The translations under genes and the position numbers were made by a program. Below the pieces are notes generated by a model that saw nothing but the letters and a program-made list of their open reading frames with translations, had not been told where the DNA came from and did no database searches. Shown piece by piece: positions 1-7,385 of a stretch of DNA of 12,929 nt; positions within the stretch are counted from its first letter, which is position 1, and each line of letters opens with the position of its first letter. This DNA comes from Paracoccaceae bacterium (GTDB lineage Bacteria > Pseudomonadota > Alphaproteobacteria > Rhodobacterales > Rhodobacteraceae), in NCBI GenBank assembly GCA_009920815.1, contig RFZH01000050.1, positions 1 through 12,929 of the forward strand, written 5' to 3'.

Positions 1-261
1 GTTGATGCGTCCGTTGTCCCTGAGGAACGCTGCGCCCCTGCAGCGGCCTGTGATCTTGTCCTCAAACACAGAATTTTCGCCGCTCGTCACTGGGTCTGTG
101 GTGACACGCACCCAGTTAGGATCGGTCGGGTCATTAGCGCCACAGAGATGCGCCTCGCCACCAGACCAGGGGTTGGTCGATGGGTAGTTGCCATCGTTAT
201 TCCGGTCGTCGATGGTATCAAAGACGTCAGCTCCTTTACGCGCGGGGTCGCGCTCGTTGTC
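1..261 (-). other. Unrelated segment joined to glyS; partial unknown ORF on minus strand
   Basis: This stretch is not glyS. A normal bacterial GlyS begins with a segment carrying SEEIPA and TPRRL motifs, and neither appears in any plus frame here. By hand count the first 240 bases are about 58% GC, against about 47% in bases 301-360. On the minus strand one frame is open from a stop at 322-324 to base 1 with no ATG. Its translation is rich in Asp, Asn and Gly, with pieces such as DTIDDRNNDGNYPSTNPW and EAHLCGANDPTDPNWVRV, which reads like a secreted or surface protein fragment. I do not recognise the family. The junction lies at or just before base 262, where GlyS homology starts. A chimeric read or contig end is the simplest explanation; a real insertion or rearrangement is the alternative. 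Confidence 0.6.
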
Positions 262-2136
262 AAAGGTCCGCGTGTTGATGCGCCCGAACAAGCCATCGAA
301 GGTTTTTTGCGTGGTGCGGGTCTAACCAAAGACCAATTGGAAATCCGGGACGAGAAAAAAGGACAGGTTTATTTTGCGGTTGTCGAAAAACCTGGTCGCC
401 CCGCGGCGGACATCATCGCCGAGGTTTTAGAAAATACGATCCGCAATTTCCCTTGGCCAAAATCCATGCGCTGGGGCAGTGGGTCTTTGCGTTGGGTGCG
501 TCCATTACACTCGATCATTTGCATTTTGTCCGACGAGTCGGGAACAACGCCGGTTGCCTTGGACATAGATGGCATTATTGCGGGTGACAAAACCCAAGGG
601 CATCGATTTATGTCAAACGGATCCTTCGCGGTCTCGGGTTTTGACGATTATGCCGCCAAGCTTAAGCGCGCGCATGTGATTTTGGATCCGACCGAACGTC
701 AAGAAATGATTTGGCAGGACGCAACAAACATGGCCTTTGCGAATGGCTTAGAGGTGGTTGATGATCGCGGCCTGTTGGCAGAGGTTGCTGGCTTGGTTGA
801 ATGGCCGGTCGTTTTAATGGGTAAGATTGCAGATGAATTTTTGGATCTGCCCCCCGAAGTTCTGCAAACCTCGATGAAAGAGCATCAGAAATTCTTTTCC
901 GTTCGTAACCCAAAAACGGGACGTATCGAACGATTTATCACAGTTGCCAACCGCGAAACCCGGGACCAAGGGGCAACTATCTTGGCGGGCAACCAAAAGG
1001 TTCTGTCGGCGCGGTTGTCAGATGCCAAGTTCTTTTGGGAAAATGATTTGCGCGTTGCCAAAGGCGATGGTTTGACCGCATGGACAGATCGTTTATCCAA
1101 CGTCACCTTCCACAATAAACTAGGCAGTCAAAAAGCTAGGATTGATCGCATTGCGGCGATGGCCGCAACGCTTGCGCCGTTGGTCGGTGCCGCGGTTGAA
1201 CAGGCATCTTTGGCCGCCCAAGTGTCCAAGGCGGATTTATCCTCTGAAATGGTCTATGAATTTCCAGAGTTACAAGGATTGATGGGCCGCTATTACGCCA
1301 CTGCTGCAGGCTTACCCGAAGCTGTGGCACAGGCGTGCCAAGATCATTATTCCCCACTAGGCCCATCAGATGATGTGCCAACTGCGCCTGTTTCGGTTGC
1401 GGTTGCCTTGGCCGATAAACTGGACACCCTGGCGGGGTTCTGGGCCATTGATGAAAAACCGACAGGTTCAAAGGATCCGTTCGCTTTACGCCGCGCGGCC
1501 TTAGGGGTCATTCGTTTGCTGTTGGAAAATAATGTGCGCCTGACTCTGACAGATGTGATCGCCGCTCATATTGGTGCAATCGATCCTTCTTTACCCTGCG
1601 ATGCACTTACGGCTGATCTCTTAGCATTCTTCCACGATCGTCTTAAAGTGTTCTTGCGTGATCGTGGTGTGCGCCATGATGTGATTGATGCCTGTATTGC
1701 GATGGATGGCAATGACGACATCACATTGCTGGTAAAACGCGCCGAAGCATTAGGTGCGGTATTGTCAACCGATGATGGTGTTAACCTTGTTCAAGCGTTC
1801 AAGCGTGCGAACAACATTTTGACGCAGGCCGAAGAAAAAGACGGTGTCGAATATTCATTTGGTGCGGACGTTAAATTTGCCGAAAGCGACGTGGAAACGG
1901 CGGTGTTTGCCGCACTCGATACAGCTGAGCCTAAAATTCAGTCAGCCTTGGCGCAAGAAGACTTTGCAACCGCTATGACCACGATGTCAGGTTTGCGGGC
2001 GTCGGTGGATGCCTTTTTTGAGGCTGTTCAAATCAACTCGGACAATGAGATTGTGCGCAGAAATCGCCTGAATTTGCTAAGCCGCATCCGCAGCATTTGT
2101 TCATCGGTTGCTGACCTTACCAAGGTCGAAGGTTAA
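262..2136 (+). CDS. glyS: Glycyl-tRNA synthetase beta subunit, 5' truncated
   Basis: The beta subunit of the tetrameric (alpha2beta2) glycyl-tRNA synthetase, which with GlyQ charges tRNA-Gly in the cytoplasm. GlyS-like sequence starts at KGPRVDAPEQAIEGFLRGAG (from base 262) and continues to the stop at 2134-2136. Visible family landmarks are GRPAADIIAEVLENTIRNF, the EHQKFF motif, the ADKLDTLAGFWAI/EKPTGSKDPFALRRAALG core, and a C-terminal DALR-type anticodon-binding end (VDAFFEAVQINSDNEIVRRN). The remaining 624 residues would fit a protein of about 690, so roughly the first 70 are missing. The frame stays open upstream to base 1, and an ATG at 148 would add 38 residues, but those have no GlyS character. 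As written the allele would be non-functional, which is improbable for an essential gene, so the defect is probably in the assembly. Confidence 0.93.
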   Translation, partial: KGPRVDAPEQAIEGFLRGAGLTKDQLEIRDEKKGQVYFAVVEKPGRPAADIIAEVLENTIRNFPWPKSMRWGSGSLRWVRPLHSIICILSDESGTTPVALDIDGIIAGDKTQGHRFMSNGSFAVSGFDDYAAKLKRAHVILDPTERQEMIWQDATNMAFANGLEVVDDRGLLAEVAGLVEWPVVLMGKIADEFLDLPPEVLQTSMKEHQKFFSVRNPKTGRIERFITVANRETRDQGATILAGNQKVLSARLSDAKFFWENDLRVAKGDGLTAWTDRLSNVTFHNKLGSQKARIDRIAAMAATLAPLVGAAVEQASLAAQVSKADLSSEMVYEFPELQGLMGRYYATAAGLPEAVAQACQDHYSPLGPSDDVPTAPVSVAVALADKLDTLAGFWAIDEKPTGSKDPFALRRAALGVIRLLLENNVRLTLTDVIAAHIGAIDPSLPCDALTADLLAFFHDRLKVFLRDRGVRHDVIDACIAMDGNDDITLLVKRAEALGAVLSTDDGVNLVQAFKRANNILTQAEEKDGVEYSFGADVKFAESDVETAVFAALDTAEPKIQSALAQEDFATAMTTMSGLRASVDAFFEAVQINSDNEIVRRNRLNLLSRIRSICSSVADLTKVEG

Positions 2137-2148
2137 GCTTATCCCTTT

Positions 2149-2187
2149 GGGAACATGGTCAAAATGCCATGTTCCCATTATTTTCTT
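2149..2187 (+). terminator. Rho-independent terminator after glyS
   Basis: A perfect 10-bp inverted repeat (GGGAACATGG at 2149-2158, CCATGTTCCC at 2167-2176) with an 8-nt loop is followed by the T-rich tail ATTATTTTCTT. It starts 13 nt after the glyS stop and separates glyS from the next gene. Confidence 0.8.
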
Positions 2188-2206
2188 GTAAATCAGGTCT
2201 TTCTAA

Positions 2207-2221
2207 GTATTCTGCGAATAC
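2207..2221. promoter_or_regulatory. Palindrome upstream of PPDK-like gene
   Basis: GTATTC-TGC-GAATAC is a perfect 6-bp inverted repeat with a 3-nt centre, ending 16 nt before the TTG start and 2 nt before the AAAGGA ribosome binding site (2224-2229). A weak promoter-like pair, TTGTAA (2186-2191) and TATTCT (2208-2213) with a 16-nt spacer, overlaps it, so it could be an operator over the -10 element. It could equally be a small leader hairpin or chance. Confidence 0.3.
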
Positions 2222-2237
2222 ATAAAGGAATGCCGCA

Positions 2238-4625
2238 TTGCAGCAAGATACCTCAAAATATTCATTGATAACGCCTAGCGCGCCAATCGCGACCCCAACA
2301 CATGGGGGTCGTGCGAAATGTTTGCAACGTCTTTTGCGTCTTGATTTGCCTGTGCCAACAACAGTTGCGCTGTCATTTGATGCGATCAAATCGATTGCAT
2401 CTGGCGAGCTGCCTGATCTTGGTGCAATTTTGGGCCACTTTGATCCTGATGACCTGTTGTGCGTTCGCCCATCGTCCGAAAGCCCTGATTGGGGTGGCCC
2501 GTCAGCCATTTTGAATATCGGGATGAATTCAGACCGGTTTTCCGAGCTGTCCAAGGAATTAGGTGCCACGGCAGCTGCAGAGTTATATTTGCGCTTTATT
2601 CAGTCTTATTCGGTGAACGTCGCGCGCCTTGACCCAGATATGTTTGATCACATCACAGGCACTGATGAAACCGCGATGCGCGAGGCGTTGCGGGCCTATG
2701 AAGATGAAACCGACGAAGAGTTTCCGCAAGATATCGCCACGCAATTGGCCGAGGTATTGCGCTCGATGGCGCGTGCGTGGGATGGGACCTCTGCACGCTT
2801 ATTGCGTCAAGCCAAAGGCGCACCAGCGGATGCAGGTTTGGGATTGGTGGTCCAAAAAATGGCCTTTGGTCTGGGTCATGGGAAATGTGGGTCTGGCGTA
2901 TTACAGCTTGTGAATTCTGATACGGGTGCGTCCCAGATCACGGGACGCTATCGTACCCAAAGCCAAGGGCGCGAAGCGCTGGAGCAAACAAAAGGTGCAT
3001 TGTATCTTACCCGCGACGCGCGTGGCCCCTCGCTAGAGGAAAACGCACCGGCAATATATCAAAAGCTTGTGTCGCATGCGCAATTGATGCGCCGCAAACT
3101 GCGCGAAGAAATGCAAATTGAATTCACCATTCAGGATGGAGAGTTGCATATTTTGGACGGTGTGCGGGTGGCACGAAAATCCCGCGCTGCGGTCCGTATT
3201 GCGGTTTCATTGGCGCAAGATGGGATCATCACCAAAGAAGAGGCGGTCATGCGCATAGAACCGCGCGCTTTGGGGGAATTATTGCACCGCCAAGTTGATC
3301 CCGAAGCGCCGCGGGATATTTTAGCCACAGGCGTCGCGGCAAGTCCGGGCGCGGCATCTGGTAAAATCGTCTTTAGCGCCGAGGCGGCACAAGCCAGCGC
3401 GTCGCGCGGCGAAGCATGTGTTTTGGTACGTCGCGAAACCAGTCCCGAAGATATCCGTGGGATGCACGCGGCAAGCGCGGTTTTGACTGAACGCGGAGGT
3501 ATGACCAGCCATGCGGCAGTGATCGGGCGCGGAATTGGTTTGCCCTGCGTCGTGGGGGCGTCTTCGATACGGTTCCAGATGAACAAACGAAGACTGACCT
3601 TGCCAGATGGCCGCATCCTTAAAGATGGGGATATTATCACTGTCGATGGTACAAATGGCCAAATTCTGGATGGCACGCCACCCATGATCGAGGCAGCGCT
3701 GGATGATACATTCCAGACACTGTTGACGTGGGCCGAAGATATTAGCGATATCAAAGTACGCGCCAACGCGGATACACCTAGCGACGCGCAGACGGCACGC
3801 AATTTCAATGCACATGGCATTGGATTGTGCCGCACCGAACATATGTTTTTCGACGCTGATCGCTTGACGGTGATGCGTGAAATGATTTTTTCAGACTCTG
3901 CTATGGATCGCCGTGCAGTGTTGGATCGTTTGCTGCCAATGCAGCGGGCAGATTTCATCGAGTTGTTCAGGATTATGCAGGGGCTTCCGGTCTGTATTCG
4001 ATTGTTTGATCCGCCATTGCATGAATTTTTACCCTCAGACCGTGCGGGATTACTTGACCTAATCGAAGCAAGCAAAGATGGTGCGCCAGTTGTGCCTGAA
4101 ATAATGATCCCCTTGGTCAGTGCCAAACGCGAGGTCGAATTGGTCAAGACGCGGGTTGACGCGATTGCCGCTGCGGTCCGAACCGAAACGGGACAAAGCT
4201 TTGATTATCGCTTGGGTGTTATGGTCGAAACACCACGTGCCGCGTTGCGCGCGGATGATATTGCGCTGAATTCCAAATTCCTGAGTTTTGGAACAAACGA
4301 TTTGACCCAGATGACCTATGGACTGTCACGTGACGACGCTGGGCGGTTTATGTCGACCTATGTAAAACAGGGTGTTTTTCCTGAGGATCCGTTCCATGTT
4401 TTGGATGCCGAAGGCGTTGGCGAACTGCTGCGAATCGGCGTTGAACGCGCCCGACGGGAGCGACCTGACATCGTCATTTCAATTTGTGGCGAACACGGCG
4501 GCAGCCCCGAATCCATCGCGTTATGTCGCAAAATTGGCATAGATTATGTGTCATGTTCGCCATTCCGTGTGCCGATTGCGCGTCTTGCCGCCGCTCAACT
4601 TGCAATATCAGAGAAAATTGGCTAA
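2238..4625 (+). CDS. Pyruvate, phosphate dikinase-like PEP-utilising protein
   Basis: A 795-residue paralogue of pyruvate, phosphate dikinase, the enzyme that interconverts pyruvate + ATP + Pi with PEP + AMP + PPi; PPDKs usually have about 870-890 residues. Order: N-terminal ATP-grasp-like region (1-~330), swivelling phosphohistidine domain (~360-480) with catalytic H425 in TERGGMTSHAAV, and a C-terminal PEP/pyruvate TIM barrel (~500-790). The barrel has GIGLCRTEHMFF (527-538), MVETPRAAL (E664), SFGTNDLTQM (683-692) and the active-site Cys in VSCSPFRVPIAR (C773). The last two domains look intact. The ATP-grasp half is divergent: positions matching Clostridium symbiosum K22, D321, Q335 and R337 appear here as R25, Q293, D307 and V309, and the glycine-rich loop is changed. 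The TTG start is set by AAAGGA 8 nt upstream; the ATG at 2230 is out of frame and soon stops. The exact reaction is uncertain. Confidence 0.85.
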   Translation: MQQDTSKYSLITPSAPIATPTHGGRAKCLQRLLRLDLPVPTTVALSFDAIKSIASGELPDLGAILGHFDPDDLLCVRPSSESPDWGGPSAILNIGMNSDRFSELSKELGATAAAELYLRFIQSYSVNVARLDPDMFDHITGTDETAMREALRAYEDETDEEFPQDIATQLAEVLRSMARAWDGTSARLLRQAKGAPADAGLGLVVQKMAFGLGHGKCGSGVLQLVNSDTGASQITGRYRTQSQGREALEQTKGALYLTRDARGPSLEENAPAIYQKLVSHAQLMRRKLREEMQIEFTIQDGELHILDGVRVARKSRAAVRIAVSLAQDGIITKEEAVMRIEPRALGELLHRQVDPEAPRDILATGVAASPGAASGKIVFSAEAAQASASRGEACVLVRRETSPEDIRGMHAASAVLTERGGMTSHAAVIGRGIGLPCVVGASSIRFQMNKRRLTLPDGRILKDGDIITVDGTNGQILDGTPPMIEAALDDTFQTLLTWAEDISDIKVRANADTPSDAQTARNFNAHGIGLCRTEHMFFDADRLTVMREMIFSDSAMDRRAVLDRLLPMQRADFIELFRIMQGLPVCIRLFDPPLHEFLPSDRAGLLDLIEASKDGAPVVPEIMIPLVSAKREVELVKTRVDAIAAAVRTETGQSFDYRLGVMVETPRAALRADDIALNSKFLSFGTNDLTQMTYGLSRDDAGRFMSTYVKQGVFPEDPFHVLDAEGVGELLRIGVERARRERPDIVISICGEHGGSPESIALCRKIGIDYVSCSPFRVPIARLAAAQLAISEKIG

Positions 4626-4723
4626 CGGCTGATCGTCAAAATAAGATCATTTTTGCTTAGGCCACGATGATGTGGTCAAGAGTGAACCTAATTGCGCACT
4701 GGGCGCGGGGAAAGGGTTTTACG

Positions 4724-5350
4724 ATGATGCGGTTTTTTGCGGTCGTCGCGCTAGTATGTGCGCCTAAGTTTGCTATGGCTGAATTGCTGCAGGATCCTGT
4801 TCAAGAGATCATGTCCTTTAGTGCTGAGCAAACATCAAAAATCGATCAAACAAAATTGATCGGCCTTTTCGGATCAAAGAACGTCAAGCGAAAAGATATC
4901 TACAGTGCTGATTATATCGCGGCACTTCCGCGGGCCAATGGCGGAAAGCAGTGGCAATGCCTAAGCGAAGCGTTATATTTCGAAGCAAGGGGCGAAAGCA
5001 TCAAGGGACAGGTCGCTGTTGCCGAAGTGATTTTGAACCGTGTTGATAGCCCAGCCTATCCAGATTCAGTTTGTGGGGTAATCAACCAAGGCACAGGACG
5101 CAAATTTGCATGTCAATTCACCTATACCTGTGATGGCCGTGCCGAAATTATCAATGAACAATCCGCTTATGAACGTGTTGCCAAGATCGCGCGTTTGGTG
5201 ATGGATGGCTTGCCACGGAATTTGACAAAGGGCGCGACCCATTATCATACGACCAGTGTACGGCCCTCATGGGCGCGTAAGTTTCCTAAAACGGCAAAAA
5301 TAGGCAGTCATGTCTTTTATCGGCAACCAATTGTCGTTTCATCCAACTAG
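4724..5350 (+). CDS. Secreted SleB-type cell wall hydrolase
   Basis: A 208-residue exported protein of the Hydrolase_2 (SleB/CwlJ) family, which cleaves peptidoglycan, probably as a lytic transglycosylase in the periplasm. The N-terminus is a clear signal peptide: MMRF, a hydrophobic stretch, then AMA before Glu20 as the likely signal peptidase I site. The catalytic domain spans about 79-200, with CLSEALYFEARGE (79-91; E87 is the expected catalytic Glu), QVAVAEVILNRV (96-107), a C-rich FACQFTYTC segment, and ATHYHTTSVRPSWAR (171-185). An in-frame ATG at 4667 exists, but the 4724 start is preferred because GGGGAAAGG (4707-4715) lies 8 nt upstream and it gives a proper signal peptide. The 98-nt gap before it shows only a weak 5-bp hairpin (TGATC/GATCA plus five T, 4630-4654) after the PPDK-like stop. 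Confidence 0.9.
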   Translation: MMRFFAVVALVCAPKFAMAELLQDPVQEIMSFSAEQTSKIDQTKLIGLFGSKNVKRKDIYSADYIAALPRANGGKQWQCLSEALYFEARGESIKGQVAVAEVILNRVDSPAYPDSVCGVINQGTGRKFACQFTYTCDGRAEIINEQSAYERVAKIARLVMDGLPRNLTKGATHYHTTSVRPSWARKFPKTAKIGSHVFYRQPIVVSSN

Positions 5351-5408
5351 TCATTCGAGAATTGCGGCTATAGGGTGAAAGAAACTTACCACAGTATAAG
5401 GTCATTTT

Positions 5409-6329
5409 GTGTTAGACGAAATTAAGCTTGCTTTTGCACACCCCATTGAACGCTCTATGTCAGACCAAAAGCCAAATCCATTCGATCGTATTTCAGTTCG
5501 TGATTACACCGTTTCTGTCGAAATTGGTGCATTTCAACATGAACGCGGCGTCGAACAGCGCGTAAGGTTTAACGTCGTTGTCGAAGTCAACCCGCCGCAG
5601 GGCGCATTAGAGGATGATGTTGATCGCATTCTTTCCTATGACACGGTCACAGACGCAATTGATGCGGCTTTAGAACATGAACGTCTTAACCTGTTAGAGA
5701 CAGTTGCAGAGCGGGTCGCTTCGCGCATTTTGGAAGAGCCGATCGCAGCACGCGTCTTTGTACGCGTCGAAAAATTGGACAGAGGTCCAGGCGCCCTTGG
5801 CGTAGAAATCGTGCGTGATGCACTTTGTGCAGATCCAAAAACTGAACCACATCATGCCGCGCAGCCGCGCGTTATCTTTTTATCCAATATCGCAATTAAG
5901 TCTGAAAATATGGCGCAATGGTTGGATGAACTTGCAAATCAAAAAGAGCCTGTGGTTTTGACACTGGGGATGCCTGAAGTCCCACGTTTGACTGTGGCCT
6001 CAGCAATTGCGCAGCGAACGGTTGATTTATTGTCAATTGATCAAAATGCATGGGCATTGGCCGCGATTGATGGCCGATGCCGTGTGGTATCCACCAAAAC
6101 AGAATTGGATTGGTCGATGAAACATGGGCTCATTTCAATTTGGGCGCCCTCGAAAATGATCCTAGATGCGGTAATACCACCACTTGCAGATGCCGAAAAA
6201 GCGCATGAATATTCAATTTGGTTGGCCCAAATGATAAAAGCGCGGGCAATAACTTTTGTAGATTGTGCGGTGTCTTGTGTCTCTGAAATTCCGATGTCAC
6301 ATGTGGACCTAGGCGCAGAACACATATAA
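5409..6329 (+). CDS. folB: Dihydroneopterin aldolase with C-terminal amino-acid-kinase-like domain
   Basis: FolB converts 7,8-dihydroneopterin to 6-hydroxymethyl-dihydropterin and glycolaldehyde in folate synthesis. Residues ~26-138 form the FolB domain: RISVRDYTVSVEIGAFQHER, with E45, Y78 (LSYDTV), E97 (NLLETVAER) and K122 (VEKLDRGPGALGVEI) matching the catalytic Glu, Tyr, Glu and Lys of characterised enzymes. Typical FolB is about 120 residues; this one has 306. Residues 153-306 form an added domain that resembles amino-acid kinases: a beta-strand/loop/helix (VIFLSN, then WLDELA), a LLSIDQNAWALAAID helix (207-221), and ISIWAPSKMILDA (242-254), but without the Gly-Gly nucleotide loops. The GTG start is chosen because ATAAGG lies about 6 nt upstream and LDEIKLAFAHPIER resembles the start of related Rhodobacterales proteins. 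It heads the folB-folP-glmM cluster. Confidence 0.9.
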   Translation: MLDEIKLAFAHPIERSMSDQKPNPFDRISVRDYTVSVEIGAFQHERGVEQRVRFNVVVEVNPPQGALEDDVDRILSYDTVTDAIDAALEHERLNLLETVAERVASRILEEPIAARVFVRVEKLDRGPGALGVEIVRDALCADPKTEPHHAAQPRVIFLSNIAIKSENMAQWLDELANQKEPVVLTLGMPEVPRLTVASAIAQRTVDLLSIDQNAWALAAIDGRCRVVSTKTELDWSMKHGLISIWAPSKMILDAVIPPLADAEKAHEYSIWLAQMIKARAITFVDCAVSCVSEIPMSHVDLGAEHI

Positions 6330-6365
6330 GTGCTGCAGTGTTATCGTCATCCCACGAGGCAGCAC

Positions 6366-7385
6366 ATGAAACGATATTATCGACCTATACTATCCGCACG
6401 TCATGCCCTGTCCGCGGATGCTGTTCAATTCGCCGCGACGCGCCTGTGGTTTGACCGTGCCGAAGTGTTCACACGTGACGCAGGATCACATGTGGTTGAT
6501 ATCTGTGATGTCCCCTCTGAAATCATGCACAGATGGCACCACAAACGGGCGCCTATCGCTGGGCTAGATTTTACAAAGCCGGTGATCATGGGCATATTAA
6601 ACGTCACGCCAGACAGCTTTTCTGACGGCGGCGCATTTCAAGCGGTTGATATCGCAGTACAGCACGGCAAAGCGATGCACGCGGCTGGGGCCAATATCAT
6701 TGATATCGGCGGCGAGTCTACGCGTCCTGGTGCGGATCTTGTCCCCGCTGACGTTGAAATCAGCCGTGTTGCACCGGTGATTGCACGGCTTGTGGCCGAA
6801 ATGAACGCACCGATTTCATTGGATACCCGTAAGGCAGAGGTGGCGCAGGCGGGGTTAAAGGTGGGGGCAGGGATCATCAATGACGTGTCAGGATTTACGT
6901 TTGACCGCGAACTGATGCCCACTTGCGCCAAACATAACGCGCCCGTTTGTGTCATGCATGCGCAAGGCGACCCCAAAACGATGCAGGTAAACCCACAGTA
7001 TGATCACGTTGTCGCAGATGTTTATGACTTTCTTGAAACACAAATTGATCGCTTGGTTGCCTGTGGAGTGTCGCGTTCGCAAATCATTGCCGATCCCGGA
7101 ATTGGGTTTGGTAAAACGCTTGACCATAACCTACAATTGCTCAATCAAATAGGTGTGTTTCACAGTTTGGGTGTTCCCATCCTCTTGGGCGTGTCGCGCA
7201 AGGGCATGATAAAAACAATTGGGAATGCGCCAAATGCACAGGACCGTATGGCAGGGTCTATTGCGGTTGCACTGGCAGCTTTGGAACAAGGGGTGCAGAT
7301 TTTCCGCGTGCATGACGTGGCTGAAACAAAACAGGCATTTGCCCTTTGGCAGGCCGTACAAACAGGAGAGTGGCATGGGGCGTAA
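6366..7385 (+). CDS. folP: Dihydropteroate synthase
   Basis: FolP condenses 6-hydroxymethyl-dihydropterin pyrophosphate with p-aminobenzoate to give dihydropteroate, the step after FolB and HPPK; it is the sulfonamide target. Motifs, numbered from the 6366 start: GILNVTPDSFSDGG (76-89, pyrophosphate and Mg site), IDIGGESTRPGA (112-123), SLDTRK (151-156), INDVSG (171-176), DPGIGFGKT (243-251), GVSRKG (275-280) and RVHDV (314-318). At 339 residues it exceeds the usual ~280 because of a ~75-residue N-terminal extension with no recognisable motif, a feature I associate with Rhodobacterales FolP. The ATG at 6366 is preferred over the GTG at 6330, which directly abuts the folB stop, because GAGG (6356-6359) is well placed. 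Its 3' end overlaps glmM by 11 nt, indicating translational coupling. Confidence 0.95.
   Translation: MKRYYRPILSARHALSADAVQFAATRLWFDRAEVFTRDAGSHVVDICDVPSEIMHRWHHKRAPIAGLDFTKPVIMGILNVTPDSFSDGGAFQAVDIAVQHGKAMHAAGANIIDIGGESTRPGADLVPADVEISRVAPVIARLVAEMNAPISLDTRKAEVAQAGLKVGAGIINDVSGFTFDRELMPTCAKHNAPVCVMHAQGDPKTMQVNPQYDHVVADVYDFLETQIDRLVACGVSRSQIIADPGIGFGKTLDHNLQLLNQIGVFHSLGVPILLGVSRKGMIKTIGNAPNAQDRMAGSIAVALAALEQGVQIFRVHDVAETKQAFALWQAVQTGEWHGA

Noticed and set aside
148..261. ATG at 148 as the glyS start
   Set aside because: The 38 residues it would add have no GlyS similarity and belong to the foreign segment, which reads better on the minus strand.
3131..4147. 338-residue minus-strand open frame inside the PPDK-like gene
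   Set aside because: It is fully antisense to a strongly conserved coding region, is Ser/Arg-rich and low in recognisable motifs, and has no ribosome binding site or context; an open-frame shadow.
4630..4654. TGATC/GATCA hairpin with five T after the PPDK-like gene as a terminator
   Set aside because: Only 5 bp of AT-containing stem with a 10-nt loop; too weak to annotate as a terminator on its own.
6330..6365. GTG at 6330 as the folP start
   Set aside because: It abuts the folB stop, but the ATG at 6366 has a well-spaced GAGG and begins sequence resembling other Rhodobacterales FolP proteins.
7219..7374. Upstream extension of glmM to 7219
   Set aside because: This lies within folP in another frame; the conserved GRKYFGTDGVRG start and the AGGAG site place the start at 7375.
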